64,000 bases of DNA from contig NZ_CP041242.1 of the NCBI RefSeq assembly GCF_006547045.1, positions 2,862,001 through 2,926,000 on the forward strand, written 5' to 3'. Source of the DNA: Lysobacter alkalisoli (GTDB lineage: Bacteria > Pseudomonadota > Gammaproteobacteria > Xanthomonadales > Xanthomonadaceae). This document shows positions 46,628 through 54,461 of the stretch, piece after piece. Positions within the stretch are counted from its first letter, which is position 1, and the number at the start of each line of letters is the position of its first letter. Position numbers and translations under genes: made by a program. The notes under the pieces are model-generated. The model was not told the origin of the DNA and searched no databases. It saw only the letters and a list, made by a program, of their open reading frames with translations.

Positions 46628-47205
46628 GCGCCCTCCCCTTGCGCTGCCTTTGCGAACTGACGGGACAGCTCGCCGAGGGCGAGCTCGACGGCTTCGACTA
46701 GACGCGCGCGCAGTTCGCCCTCGTCCGTGATCGGGGCCAGTTCGGGGGCGAGGTCGTACGGCAGGCCTTCGAGCGTGGTGCGCAGCTGGGTGACGGCGTG
46801 GGAGACGGCGGCTTCGACCTGGGCGGACTCGAGCAGCTTGCCTTCGGCGAGGGAGTTCTCGCGCTCGGCGGCGAGAGCCTTGGCGCGCTCGGTGCGCTCG
46901 CGCCAGTAGGTGTAGCCGGTGCTGGTTGGCAGGTCGGGCTCGCCCCCGCCCTCCCCTGCCGGTGGAGGCGGTGCAAGCGCCGCGCCGGAGCCGTTGTTGC
47001 GGGCGGCGGCATGACGCTCGGCAACGGCGGCCTTGGCCGGATCGCGGGTGTCGGCGATGCGCTGCAGGGACTCTTCGACGCGCACGCGCTTACCGTCGTC
47101 GGTGAGCACCAGGCGGCCGGCCTTGCGCAGCTGGGTGACGTAGCCAGGCTTGCAACCGACGATGCCGGCGAACTCGCGGAAGCTGGCGACTTCGGGCTGA
47201 CTCAT
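46624..47205 (-). CDS. terminase small subunit (Nu1-like)
   Basis: A 193-residue protein with an N-terminal winged-helix DNA-binding domain (FREFAGIVGCKPGYVTQLRK, then GRLVLTDDGKRVRVEESLQR), a Pro/Gly linker and a C-terminal helical part (YWRERTERAKALAAERENSL) for contact with the large subunit. SD GGAGGGAG precedes ATG 47205. It is the first gene of the late operon. The GTGCGGG repeat cluster just upstream could be its binding region. Confidence 0.85.
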   Translation of the reverse strand: MSQPEVASFREFAGIVGCKPGYVTQLRKAGRLVLTDDGKRVRVEESLQRIADTRDPAKAAVAERHAAARNNGSGAALAPPPPAGEGGGEPDLPTSTGYTYWRERTERAKALAAERENSLAEGKLLESAQVEAAVSHAVTQLRTTLEGLPYDLAPELAPITDEGELRARLVEAVELALGELSRQFAKAAQGEGA

Positions 47206-47280
47206 TGGGGGGCTCCCTCCTCCTCAGATTTTTCAGGCGTCAGGCGAGTGGGTAGAGGCGCGCGCGCGTGAAAAAGTCTT

Positions 47281-47525
47281 GTGCGGGGTGTGCGGGAGGG
47301 TGTGCGGGCACCTGTGCGGGCTGAAACGCAGACGTGGCGCGGGTGTGCGGGGTGTGCGGGCACATCCCTACGTGTGCGCGCGTGAGGCGTTGTGTTCGGC
47401 AAGGGTCGCCGTGCATCGTGCGTGCGTGCGCGTAAGGGACGCACCCCGCACAGCCCGCACAAGCCCGTCCCTGCTGGCTTTCGTGCCCGCACAGGTGTCC
47501 GCACAGGAGGCCGCACAGCCCGCAC
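47281..47525. repeat. opposed clusters of GTGCGGG heptamers
   Basis: Six exact GTGCGGG copies (47281, 47290, 47302, 47314, 47345, 47354) are followed by four exact copies in the opposite orientation, CCCGCAC (47445, 47454, 47486, 47519), with near matches at 47498 and 47510. The arms face each other around 47400. The cluster spans the gap upstream of the small terminase and the 3' end of the primase gene. Candidate roles are a terminase recognition region (cos/pac) or a replication origin. Confidence 0.6.
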
Positions 47526-49929
47526 ACTCATAACGCGTTGCCCCCTTGTAGTCGGCCACGGCGTTGGCAAAGGCCACGATGTGGTTGCCGAGCCAGGCGT
47601 TCTCGGACTCGCCGGGGTCCGGTTCGAAGGGCTGCAGGTAGAGGACGCCGTGCGGGCCGGCGTTGCCCGCCTTGCCGAGGTAGCGCTTGCGGATCGCGCG
47701 GACGCCGTGTTTCCGCTCGAGCGCGTTGACGAACTTGTTGGCTGGTGCGGCGCGGTAGTTGAGGCGGCTGCACCAGACGCGGTAGAGCTCATAGACGTCG
47801 GTGGTCAGCGCCGGCCTGGGGGTGATGCTGCCGACCTCTCCCTCGAACATTGCGTAGTAGAAGCGCGTGGGGCTGTCGATCGCGAGGTCGATCAGCTTGT
47901 CCTTCGCCTCGGTCATGGGTGGGAGCGAGCCGGGGTGGAAGTCGCCGAGGTCGACGCTGAGCAGGAAGTCATGCAGCGCCGCGATGGCGCCGTCCTCAAT
48001 CTCGGACAGCACGGTGGCGTAGAACGCAGGCTCGCGCTTGGGTGGGGTCCAGATGACGCAGTGGCGGCGGTCGTCTTCATCCAGCACAACCGGCATGGCC
48101 TCGTTGGACAGAAACACCAAGTTGAGGTGGTTCTGCTCCCAGTAGGCGGCGAAATTCTTGGGGTTGATGCGGATCCGGTTGCCGGTGATCAGCGACTTGA
48201 GCTTGTTCTTGATGTGGAACAGGTCGGAGCGCGCGACCACCTCGTCGGCGATCATGAAGAGCTTGCGGCTGGCCCAGTCGTTGAACTTGTCCTCGACCGC
48301 GGCCTGGTCGATCACGTCGCCGTACTGGCCGTAGATCCCCATGATCGACTCGAAGAACACGTTCTTGCCGGTGCCCTGCGGGCCGTGCACGACGATGGTG
48401 GTCTTCATCTTCGCGCCGGGATGCTGGATGGGGTATGCGAGCCAGCGCAGCACCCACTGATACAGGCGCTCGGGCTCGCGGTCGTTGCTGCACATGTGGC
48501 GCAGCACTTCCAGCAGCTTTTCGCAGCGGCCCGCCTGCGGTGAGGTCGGCCAGCCGGCCCACAGGTTGCAGGTGATTTCAGGGTCATCGCCGCCGGGATC
48601 GAAGCCGACTTCACGGATTCGGACGATCTCCCGATCGGGCGCCTCGCACCACGCGCGGTGGATGTCCTTGCGCACGCAGGCATCGCGCATGTCGGACAGC
48701 GACATGAGCATGTGCTCCTGCCGGTCGAACACGGCACCGGAATGTGCGTAGACGAGAACGAAGCGGCCGAGCAGCTCGCCGACGGATTGCATCGGCCGCA
48801 GCTTTTCGCTACCCCCGCCCCCCTGTGTTACGGGTGCAGGCGCGCGGGCGGTACCCGGCTGCCATTGCAATTCCGAGAGGCGGGCTTCGATCTGGACGCG
48901 GACGACATGCAGGCCTTCCTCGGCGTGCAGGTCGTTGAAGTCGGTCAGCTTGTGGCCGCGGTCGAGGAACTGCTTGCGGCGGTCGTCCTCGTCGTCGAAG
49001 CGCGGGGCGACGAAGGCGCCGTTGACCTCGAGCGCGGCGGTGCTGGCGCCTGTGATGCCGGCGTTGTCGGCGCGGTGGTCGGCGCCGCACTCGGGGCAGG
49101 TTTTCGGATGCTCGGTCAGCACCAGGCGCGCCTTGCACTCGCGGCACTTCTGCAGGGTGTCGTCGTCGGCGCAGATCAGGACGCGGGTGGAGCGGTAGCG
49201 TTTGTGCAGCGCGGCGGCGACAGGCCAGAGGTTGCCGGCGTCGAACGCGACCGCGACGGGGTAGCCGGTGGCCATGTGCAGGGTGGCGGCGGTGGCGTAG
49301 CCCTCTGCCACCAGCACCACCGACTGCGGGCTGCCGATCAGGTGATAGTGGCCCTTCTTGACCAGGCCGGGCGGCCAAAATTCCTTCGCGGGACGGCGCT
49401 TGGCCTCGGCCTGTTTCGCCGATCGCAGGATCTGCAGGCCGTGGATCTGTCCGGTGCTGTCGAGCATCGGCACGATCGCCTCGCCGGCACTGCCGTAGCG
49501 CACCCCGTAGCCCTGGACCAGCTTGCGGGCAAGGTAGTCGGATTCGCCGTCTTCGCTGGCTCGCCCCCAGGCGGCAGTGGCGCGGGCGGCGGCGCGGGCG
49601 GCGGTGGCGCGGCGGGCTGCCTCGACGCGCTTTCGGTCTTCGGCCAGGCGGCGGCGGAGGGCGTCGCGTTGTTCCGGCGTGATCTCACGCTTGCGCAGCT
49701 CGACCTTGTGCGCATTGTTGTCGTTGCCCTGCCAGATGCCATAGCTGCCGACGATGAGCAGGTCGCCGCCGGGAGCTTGCAGCTCGTGCAGCATGTACCA
49801 GCCGCGCCGCTCGCGCCCGCCCCCCTCGACTCGGCACCGGACCATCCGTCCGACCTCGAGCGTATCGACGAACAGACCCGCGGATCGGAGCTGGTCGAGT
49901 ACGTCATCGTAGTTGGCTGCTGACATCAA
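47368..49929 (-). CDS. phage primase-helicase (Toprim plus SF3 helicase)
   Basis: An 853-residue replication protein. The Toprim part (about residues 130-330) has LVAEGYATAATLHMATG, VLICADDD and DFNDLHAEEG. A zinc ribbon (CRECKARLVLTEHP, CPECGADH) is inserted between the last two Toprim motifs at about residues 259-284. The C-terminal SF3 helicase has Walker A VVHGPQGTGKNVFFES, Walker B KLFMIADEV and sensor NLVFLSNEAMPVVLDED. The last 50 residues are Cys-rich and run through the GTGCGGG repeat region (CAGCAASCADTCAG). It is the last leftward early gene before the terminase. Confidence 0.88.
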   Translation of the reverse strand: MMSAANYDDVLDQLRSAGLFVDTLEVGRMVRCRVEGGGRERRGWYMLHELQAPGGDLLIVGSYGIWQGNDNNAHKVELRKREITPEQRDALRRRLAEDRKRVEAARRATAARAAARATAAWGRASEDGESDYLARKLVQGYGVRYGSAGEAIVPMLDSTGQIHGLQILRSAKQAEAKRRPAKEFWPPGLVKKGHYHLIGSPQSVVLVAEGYATAATLHMATGYPVAVAFDAGNLWPVAAALHKRYRSTRVLICADDDTLQKCRECKARLVLTEHPKTCPECGADHRADNAGITGASTAALEVNGAFVAPRFDDEDDRRKQFLDRGHKLTDFNDLHAEEGLHVVRVQIEARLSELQWQPGTARAPAPVTQGGGGSEKLRPMQSVGELLGRFVLVYAHSGAVFDRQEHMLMSLSDMRDACVRKDIHRAWCEAPDREIVRIREVGFDPGGDDPEITCNLWAGWPTSPQAGRCEKLLEVLRHMCSNDREPERLYQWVLRWLAYPIQHPGAKMKTTIVVHGPQGTGKNVFFESIMGIYGQYGDVIDQAAVEDKFNDWASRKLFMIADEVVARSDLFHIKNKLKSLITGNRIRINPKNFAAYWEQNHLNLVFLSNEAMPVVLDEDDRRHCVIWTPPKREPAFYATVLSEIEDGAIAALHDFLLSVDLGDFHPGSLPPMTEAKDKLIDLAIDSPTRFYYAMFEGEVGSITPRPALTTDVYELYRVWCSRLNYRAAPANKFVNALERKHGVRAIRKRYLGKAGNAGPHGVLYLQPFEPDPGESENAWLGNHIVAFANAVADYKGATRYECAGCAASCADTCAGTKASRDGLVRAVRGASLTRTHARCTATLAEHNASRAHT

Positions 49930-50036
49930 GCGTCTCAGAGTTGTTTGCGAAATGCGGTTGGATCGGTATTAGTCGAGCGGCGACGCCAATGCCGCCGGGA
50001 AACAATCCAGATTTCAGTAACTTACGAAGCCACTAA

Positions 50037-50210
50037 CTACCCGGCTTTTGCGGCCGTGCTACCCGCATCAGGGGACCCCCGGGGAGGACCCGCACCGGCC
50101 CTCCCGTTCATATTTCGAGGCGACGACCGAGGCCGCATCGCTGCGCGATCGCGCGCGCGCCACCTGACCCACCGGGGAGTTGGGGTCAGGCTTGTGGCGG
50201 GTTGCGTCAT
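50037..50210 (-). CDS. possible small basic phage protein
   Basis: A 57-residue frame (MTQPATSLTPTPRWVRWRAR) starts by ATGA overlap with the upstream small gene and after GAGGTCGG. The sequence is low-complexity and Arg-rich. Coupling is the only support; from 49930 to 50036 I see no gene. Confidence 0.35.
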   Translation of the reverse strand: MTQPATSLTPTPRWVRWRARDRAAMRPRSSPRNMNGRAGAGPPRGSPDAGSTAAKAG

Positions 50211-50440
50211 CTGCCGACCTCGCGAAGCGGCAACGCACCCTGCCGGGTACGGCGCGCATCGTCTTCCTCTGCCCACTGGGCGCGCTCGGCCATAGCCTGT
50301 TCGTGGGTGATGCCGGTGGCCGGGCCGTACAGCGCGGCCATCGCCTGGGCGAGGCCGGCGCGGGAGGTATCACTGGCCGGGCGCGTGGGGCGACGGTCGA
50401 ACCTGCGCACTCCTCGCGGCAGTCGCTGGCGGGCGGCCAT
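50207..50440 (-). CDS. small phage early protein
   Basis: A 77-residue protein starting at ATG 50440 (MAARQRLPRGVRRFDRRPTR), 3 bp after the CII-like gene. The C-terminal helix is acidic (EQAMAERAQWAEEDDARRTR). The family is not recognised; its position in the early operon is the main support. Confidence 0.5.
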   Translation of the reverse strand: MAARQRLPRGVRRFDRRPTRPASDTSRAGLAQAMAALYGPATGITHEQAMAERAQWAEEDDARRTRQGALPLREVGR

Positions 50441-50442
50441 GG

Positions 50443-50811
50443 TCAAAGGCCCATGTCCAGACCGGCCGCGCGCATGGCCTCGCCCATCTGATCGGCCAGC
50501 CACTTGACCTTGGCCAGCGCCTCCTGCCGGCTGACCTCGGGGTCGCGCAGGTACTTGGCCACCAGGTACAGCACCGGCGTGGTGTCGCCGGTCTTCTCGA
50601 TGTAGCGCTCCAGTTCGTCGACGCTGAACTTGCGGCGGTCGCTGCCGCTGAGCGCCTCGCTCAAGTGCGACGTCGAACGATCGATCTTCGCGGCCACCGC
50701 CTCCACGCCGCGCTGGTACACCCCGGCTGCGATGCAGGTCTTCAGCGAGCTGTGCCGGGCCGCTAGCCCGGGCTCGAAGTTCAGCGTGAGCTGCTGCAGT
50801 GGTGGCGTCAT
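50443..50811 (-). CDS. CII-like phage regulatory protein
   Basis: A 122-residue protein. It has an HTH region (AAKIDRSTSHLSEALSGSDR, then KFSVDELERYIEKTG) and a helical tail, the pattern of the phage regulatory CII/CP76 family. It follows cro in the leftward early operon, as expected for an activator of lysogeny genes. Targets are not visible. Confidence 0.75.
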   Translation of the reverse strand: MTPPLQQLTLNFEPGLAARHSSLKTCIAAGVYQRGVEAVAAKIDRSTSHLSEALSGSDRRKFSVDELERYIEKTGDTTPVLYLVAKYLRDPEVSRQEALAKVKWLADQMGEAMRAAGLDMGL

Positions 50812-51042
50812 TGGGTCAGCCCGACAGTCATGGGGAAGCAGGGGGAGGAGTACTTCCCCCTGCTTCCCGCTGGCAGGCCCACAAAATGGCAGGCATGGAC
50901 AACACCACCCTGCCCCCGCGAGACGTCACCCTCACAGCCCTGCGTGACCTGCAGGGCCGCCTGGTCGCCGTGCTGTTCCAGGTGGCGCCGGCCCCCGGTG
51001 TAGGCTGGGTGTGCCAACACACCAACCCGACCGGAGACCGGC
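50812..51042. other. region between cII-like and small rightward gene
   Basis: This 230-bp stretch contains a rightward frame from ATG 50895 (MDNTTLPPRDVTLTALRDLQ) with protein-like codon use up to about 51040. In that frame there is no stop until 51413, which would overlap the next gene out of frame. It may be a real small gene with a frameshifted end; no boundary can be supported. Confidence 0.3.
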
Positions 51043-51387
51043 ATGACGGAAATCGCGCTATCGACAGATCGCAGGATGCTGACCCTACGCATTGCGACAC
51101 CGCTCGATGCCCAACAGGTCGAACAGCTGATTCACGACCTTGCGGACGCGCGGCAGGACATGACACCGGAGCCAGCCCAGTCCTTTGCAGAGGCAGCAGC
51201 TACCGATGCGCTCCTCCTGGATCTGGGCAAACCGCTGGTGAGGTTCCAACCCAATGGCACCGACGTGGACCTGATCTTCCGGACCGCCGGCCTCGGCTGG
51301 GCCACGATGCAGCTTGCCCGCGCGACTGTTCTCAACCTTCCGTTGCTGCTCGGCGAGGAACTGCCGGATCGTCGTCGACCGCAGTGA
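51043..51387 (+). CDS. small conserved-type phage protein, unknown function
   Basis: A 114-residue protein preceded by GGAGA 7 nt upstream. The layout LRIATPLDAQQVEQLIHDLA, then VRFQPNGTDVDLIFRTAGLG and WATMQLARATV, resembles small hypothetical phage proteins with the same 'ATPL..LI.DLA' and 'GLGW' signatures. It lies on the plus strand between cro and cII, which is unusual. An opposing frame exists at 51085-51489 (see rejected items). Confidence 0.55.
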   Translation: MTEIALSTDRRMLTLRIATPLDAQQVEQLIHDLADARQDMTPEPAQSFAEAAATDALLLDLGKPLVRFQPNGTDVDLIFRTAGLGWATMQLARATVLNLPLLLGEELPDRRRPQ

Positions 51388-51490
51388 GCTTGGCCAGCCG
51401 GGGTGCTCTATGAAGAGCGTCCCGGCAGCGAAGGTTCGTATCGTGGTGACGGCGATCCGATCGGATTGGATATCGAGGCCAATAACCATG

Positions 51491-51721
51491 TCAGGCGGCC
51501 TCCTGGTCTTCTGCCGGCGGAGTGTCCGTGGCTTCCGGCACTGCACCGAAGACATCTGGCTTCAACACGAACCGGAGCTTGAGCGCGTGGCGCTCATCGA
51601 TGGGGCCGTCGGGCCACTGGTAGACCGCCGAAGGGGTGATCTTCAGCGCACGGGCCAGAGCAGCGGCGTTGCCGCCGAAAGCCTCGATCGCCTGCGCCTT
51701 GCTAATGACTGGGATGTCCAT
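51491..51721 (-). CDS. Cro-like repressor
   Basis: A 76-residue protein (MDIPVISKAQAIEAFGGNAA) with the DNA-binding helices AAALARALKITPSAVYQWPD and an acidic tail. YdaS/Cro-type HTH proteins with the AVYQW motif are standard lytic regulators. It is divergent from cI across the operators, and its start is 10 bp from operator O1. Confidence 0.8.
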   Translation of the reverse strand: MDIPVISKAQAIEAFGGNAAALARALKITPSAVYQWPDGPIDERHALKLRFVLKPDVFGAVPEATDTPPAEDQEAA

Positions 51722-51730
51722 GCGGGCGCA

Positions 51731-51795
51731 GTGTAAGTCTACTTACACGAAAGATGCAAGCTCACTTACACGCGCCGCGCATAAGCTGGCTTATA
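51731..51795. promoter_or_regulatory. cI-cro operator region with three operators
   Basis: Three 16-bp palindromes are spaced 23-25 bp: O1 51732-51747 (TGTAAGT-CT-ACTTACA, perfect and extendable to 18 bp), O2 51755-51770 (TGCAAGC-TC-ACTTACA) and O3 51780-51795 (CATAAGC-TG-GCTTATA). A leftward promoter for cro can be read as TTGCAT-N17-TTACAC. A rightward one for cI reads TTACAC-N19-TTATAT, ending at the cI start, so a leaderless cI message is possible. This is the lambda-type genetic switch. Confidence 0.8.
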
Positions 51796-52514
51796 TGTCG
51801 ATGACACTGGCCGAACGCCTGATCCACGCCCGCACCGAGTCCGGTTACTCCGAACCGGCCGTAGTCGCCCGGGCAGCCGGGATCACGCCCTCTGCGCTCT
51901 ACCAATTGGAGTCAGGGAAGAGCAAATCGCTCAAGGGCCCTACGGCCGCCAAGCTCTCACGGGTCTATCGCAAGTTCCGCACCGAGTGGCTGATTACCGG
52001 CCTCGGCCCAATGCACAACGAAACCGTGCGCATCGCTGAACCGGACCCCGCGTGGCCAGCCGTCGCAGGGTCAGAGACCCCACACGGTTACGTTCGCCTT
52101 CCATTGCTGAACATGGAGGGGGACATGGGATATGGCACGCACAACGACGATCAGCCCGAAGTCGTGCAGTTCCTGGACGTCGCCGAGTGGTGGGCACAGC
52201 AGAAGTTGCCGCGGAACCTTGACCGGGTGAAGGTCATCAGCTCACGCGGTGACAGCATGGCTGGCGTTATCAACCACGGCGACATCGTCTTCGTCGACAC
52301 CGCCGTCGATCACTTCGCAGGCGAAGGTCTCTACGTCTTCAACTTCCAGGGCCGGGCCCTGATTAAACGACTGGCCCCCAACCTTTTGACCGGAAGGCTC
52401 CAGATCGTCTCGGCCAATCCGGCCTATCCACCGCAGGATATTGACCGCGGCGAAATCGACCAACTACACATCGCTGGTCGCGTCGCTGCCTGGTGGACGC
52501 TGCGTACTTACTGA
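51795..52514 (+). CDS. CI-type repressor with S24 peptidase domain
   Basis: A 239-residue protein. The N-terminal HTH (MTLAERLIHARTESGYSEPA, then AAGITPSALYQLESGKSKSL) binds operators. The C-terminal LexA/CI-like S24 domain has the catalytic Ser in VISSRGDSMAGVINHGDIV and Lys near GRALIKRLAP. It should keep the lysogenic state and be cleaved after DNA damage. ATG 51795 lies within O3/-10, and the in-frame ATG 51801 is an alternative, possibly leaderless start. No SD is present. Confidence 0.88.
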   Translation: MSMTLAERLIHARTESGYSEPAVVARAAGITPSALYQLESGKSKSLKGPTAAKLSRVYRKFRTEWLITGLGPMHNETVRIAEPDPAWPAVAGSETPHGYVRLPLLNMEGDMGYGTHNDDQPEVVQFLDVAEWWAQQKLPRNLDRVKVISSRGDSMAGVINHGDIVFVDTAVDHFAGEGLYVFNFQGRALIKRLAPNLLTGRLQIVSANPAYPPQDIDRGEIDQLHIAGRVAAWWTLRTY

Positions 52515-53102
52515 TCACGGCACGCCCTTGGTTAGACTGGCCTCTTCACGCTCGACGCAAACGCGGGCCATGAAATACAGCCCAGTCACCTGCCCCTCTC
52601 GGTTGCATTTCTCGGCGATCTGAACTTCAGCGTGCCTATCGCGCGCCCATTCCCGCGCGGCCGGCTCTTGCTCGTAGCATTGCTCTTCCGCCTTTGGGTC
52701 GTTGGATACCTGTCGGATTCGATCGCACGATTCCTTGACGGTACCCACTTCGAACCTTATCGGAGCGCGCGGGACAGGAGCCTTGTCCTGGCACATCGCA
52801 ACGCTGACGCTGTCGAAGGGGCCGGCTACATCGTCCTGGCGCAGGATCGCGACATCATCCACGACAAGAAAAGACCGGAACCCAACATAGCCGCCATAGC
52901 TGTTCTTGGCGTTTACCTCTCCGCATAGCACATCTCGGCCATCGTTCCGATACCGGGCAACATCGCGGAACTGCGCGCTACTCGGGTCTTTCAGCTCTCG
53001 CTTGACGCTTTCCTGCGCACGCGCAACGAAAGGATCGGCATCCTGCGCAAAAACGGTAGCGGCCGCGGTTGCCAGCAGCCCAGCCATCAAATAGCCCTTC
53101 AT
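52515..53102 (-). CDS. secreted/periplasmic phage-encoded protein, candidate lysogenic conversion gene
   Basis: A 195-residue protein starting at ATG 53102 with a signal peptide (MKGYLMAGLLATAAATVFAQ). A conserved-looking domain follows (ESVKRELKDPSSAQFRDVAR, then VLCGEVNAKNSYGGYVGFRS) with several Cys, which may form disulfides. It is convergent with cI and ends exactly beside it. It could be expressed in the lysogen; function unknown. Confidence 0.7.
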   Translation of the reverse strand: MKGYLMAGLLATAAATVFAQDADPFVARAQESVKRELKDPSSAQFRDVARYRNDGRDVLCGEVNAKNSYGGYVGFRSFLVVDDVAILRQDDVAGPFDSVSVAMCQDKAPVPRAPIRFEVGTVKESCDRIRQVSNDPKAEEQCYEQEPAAREWARDRHAEVQIAEKCNREGQVTGLYFMARVCVEREEASLTKGVP

Positions 53103-53131
53103 CTCCCTTCCCTTTTCATCCACAGCGGCAA

Positions 53132-53773
53132 CTACAGATGCGAGGCCCAATGCGCCTCGCTGATGATCGACACCGGCAACCCTTCATCACGCAGCTGCAC
53201 CGCCTTCTCGATCTTCCGGCCATAGCTGCTGTGAACCCAGTCGCGCGAGCCAATCTCGCCGATAACTAGGAACCGCATTGCCCGCACCGGGTTCTTCAGC
53301 ACCGTTCCTCCGCGCTCAATGACGGCGTCGGCCACATTTTTCCGGCTGCCGAAAGCGAACGTCCCGGTCAGCACGAAGCCTGAGCGCACGTCCGGCGAGT
53401 CCCACGCGAACCGCGGCTGTGGATCGTCCAGAGGAAGCGCTGTGGAAAGGCTGGCGACCTGTCTCTCGGCCACAAGAGTCTCACCACCGACGAAGGCCGT
53501 CAGCGTACCGAGCAGATCGCGCTCCTCATCCGAATCAAGAAACCCGTCCACAAGCGCCGACGACAGCCGGTCGAACAGCACGTTGAACGGGTAGTGTTCC
53601 CGGAACTGGCCGTTGCGCTGGATCCAGTCCAACAGGAATTCCGCTTCCTGCTGCGCTAACGCGCCATCTGCCAGCACGCCCCTGCATAACCCCAGCAGCT
53701 CGTCAGTCGACCGATCCAACCGCCGCCGCCACGTCATCGCGCCACCCGGTGCACCGTCCTGATAGATGCTCAT
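53132..53773 (-). CDS. BRCT-domain protein
   Basis: A 213-residue protein. The N-terminal half is helical and TerB-like (LGLCRGVLADGALAQQEAEF, then LLDWIQRNGQFREHYPFN). The C-terminal 85 residues form a BRCT domain (GFVLTGTFAFGSRKNVADAV, IERGGTV, RFLVIGEIGSRDW, LPVSIISEAHW), as in NAD-dependent ligase C-termini. Such proteins are often found near phage repressors; they may sense or bind DNA ends or nicks. It precedes the secreted-protein gene on the minus strand. Confidence 0.8.
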   Translation of the reverse strand: MSIYQDGAPGGAMTWRRRLDRSTDELLGLCRGVLADGALAQQEAEFLLDWIQRNGQFREHYPFNVLFDRLSSALVDGFLDSDEERDLLGTLTAFVGGETLVAERQVASLSTALPLDDPQPRFAWDSPDVRSGFVLTGTFAFGSRKNVADAVIERGGTVLKNPVRAMRFLVIGEIGSRDWVHSSYGRKIEKAVQLRDEGLPVSIISEAHWASHL

Positions 53774-53820
53774 GAATCCGTCCCAAATTCCCCCTGTTGG
53801 CAGACCGTATCAGCCCGTTG

Positions 53821-53862
53821 TGTAAGTACACTTGCATTCCTTTGTGTAAGTGTGCTTATATT
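53821..53862 (+). promoter_or_regulatory. two CI-type operators over the promoter of the DGR operon
   Basis: O4 53821-53836 (TGTAAGT-AC-ACTTGCA) and O5 53845-53860 (TGTAAGT-GT-GCTTATA) share the half-sites of O1-O3 and are 24 bp apart. A promoter TTGCAT-N18-TTATAT (53832-53861) is embedded in them. Transcription would run right through the first DGR target gene. The repressor should therefore silence this operon in the lysogen. Confidence 0.75.
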
Positions 53863-53997
53863 CCCTCGCCGGCTCCCCGAAGGGCCGGCAGGGCACCCGC
53901 CCCGGCTGCTACCCACCAGCCACGGCGGTCAAGCCGGGCCAGCGTCCACCCCCTGTGACGCGGCCCGGCCGCCCTTCTCACTCACGAGGAGAGCGTC

Positions 53998-54429
53998 ATG
54001 GACCAACAGGCATCTCGCTTCACCCCGGGCATCTGGCTCCCGCGCCATGCGCCGCTGACCATCATCGACCGCACGACCGGGCTGGAATGGACCGCGCGGC
54101 CGGTCGGCGGCAAGCGCATGACCCACCAGGAGGCGATCGATGCCTGCGCGGCGCTGGACCTCGACGGCCAGCGCAACTGGCACTTGCCCACGCTGCAGGA
54201 GCTGGAATCGCTGCGTGACATCACCCGCTTCGATCCCTGCATCGACACCGATGTCTTCCCCGACTTCCCGTCCAGCTGGTTCTGGACCAGCGATCCGGCG
54301 AAGTGGTCCGAGCAGGAGGACGGTTCGTTCTCGGCCGCGTGGGGCGTCGGTTTCTACAACGGCCTCGTCGACGGCTACCCCCGCGGCAGCAACGGGTTCG
54401 CGTTGGCGTGCCGGCGTGCCGGTCAGTAG
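53998..54429 (+). CDS. DGR variable protein 1 (DUF1566-like C-type lectin fold)
   Basis: A 143-residue protein with SD GAGGAGAG and ATG 53998. DUF1566-like signatures are: IIDRTTGLEWTARPVGG, MTHQEAIDACAALDL, NWHLPTLQELESLRD, CIDTDVFPDF and WFWTSDPAKWSE. The C-terminus is the variable repeat VR1 (GSFSAAWGVGFYNG, then NGFALACRRAGQ). DUF1566-type domains are established DGR targets whose variable residues form the ligand-binding face. There is no signal peptide, transmembrane segment or fibre domain. It is the first gene after operators O4/O5, 4.2 kb away from the other DGR components. Confidence 0.88.
   Translation: MDQQASRFTPGIWLPRHAPLTIIDRTTGLEWTARPVGGKRMTHQEAIDACAALDLDGQRNWHLPTLQELESLRDITRFDPCIDTDVFPDFPSSWFWTSDPAKWSEQEDGSFSAAWGVGFYNGLVDGYPRGSNGFALACRRAGQ
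54322..54423 (+). repeat. DGR variable repeat VR1
   Basis: These 102 bases align without gaps to the template repeat 59803-59904. Fifteen positions differ and every one of these is A in the template. The conserved 3' part (GGGTTCGCGTTGGCGTGCCG and on) is identical and should hold the initiation-of-homing site. It is followed by CAGTAGTTGGCC, which is shared with VR2. Confidence 0.93.
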
Positions 54430-54461
54430 TTGGCCTTTTTGACTTCGACAGGAGCAGCGAC

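Noticed and set aside
44639-46660. 673-codon plus-strand frame opposite the terminase
   Set aside because: Shadow of GpA with Walker and zinc motifs on the minus strand.
51085-51489. Minus-strand frame after cro with a perfect AGGAGG
   Set aside because: Considered as a cro-cII gene, but its composition looks like an antisense product (GAIGLEPHQRF, HRGPAEAGGPED), while the plus-strand frame looks like a normal protein. Not excluded.
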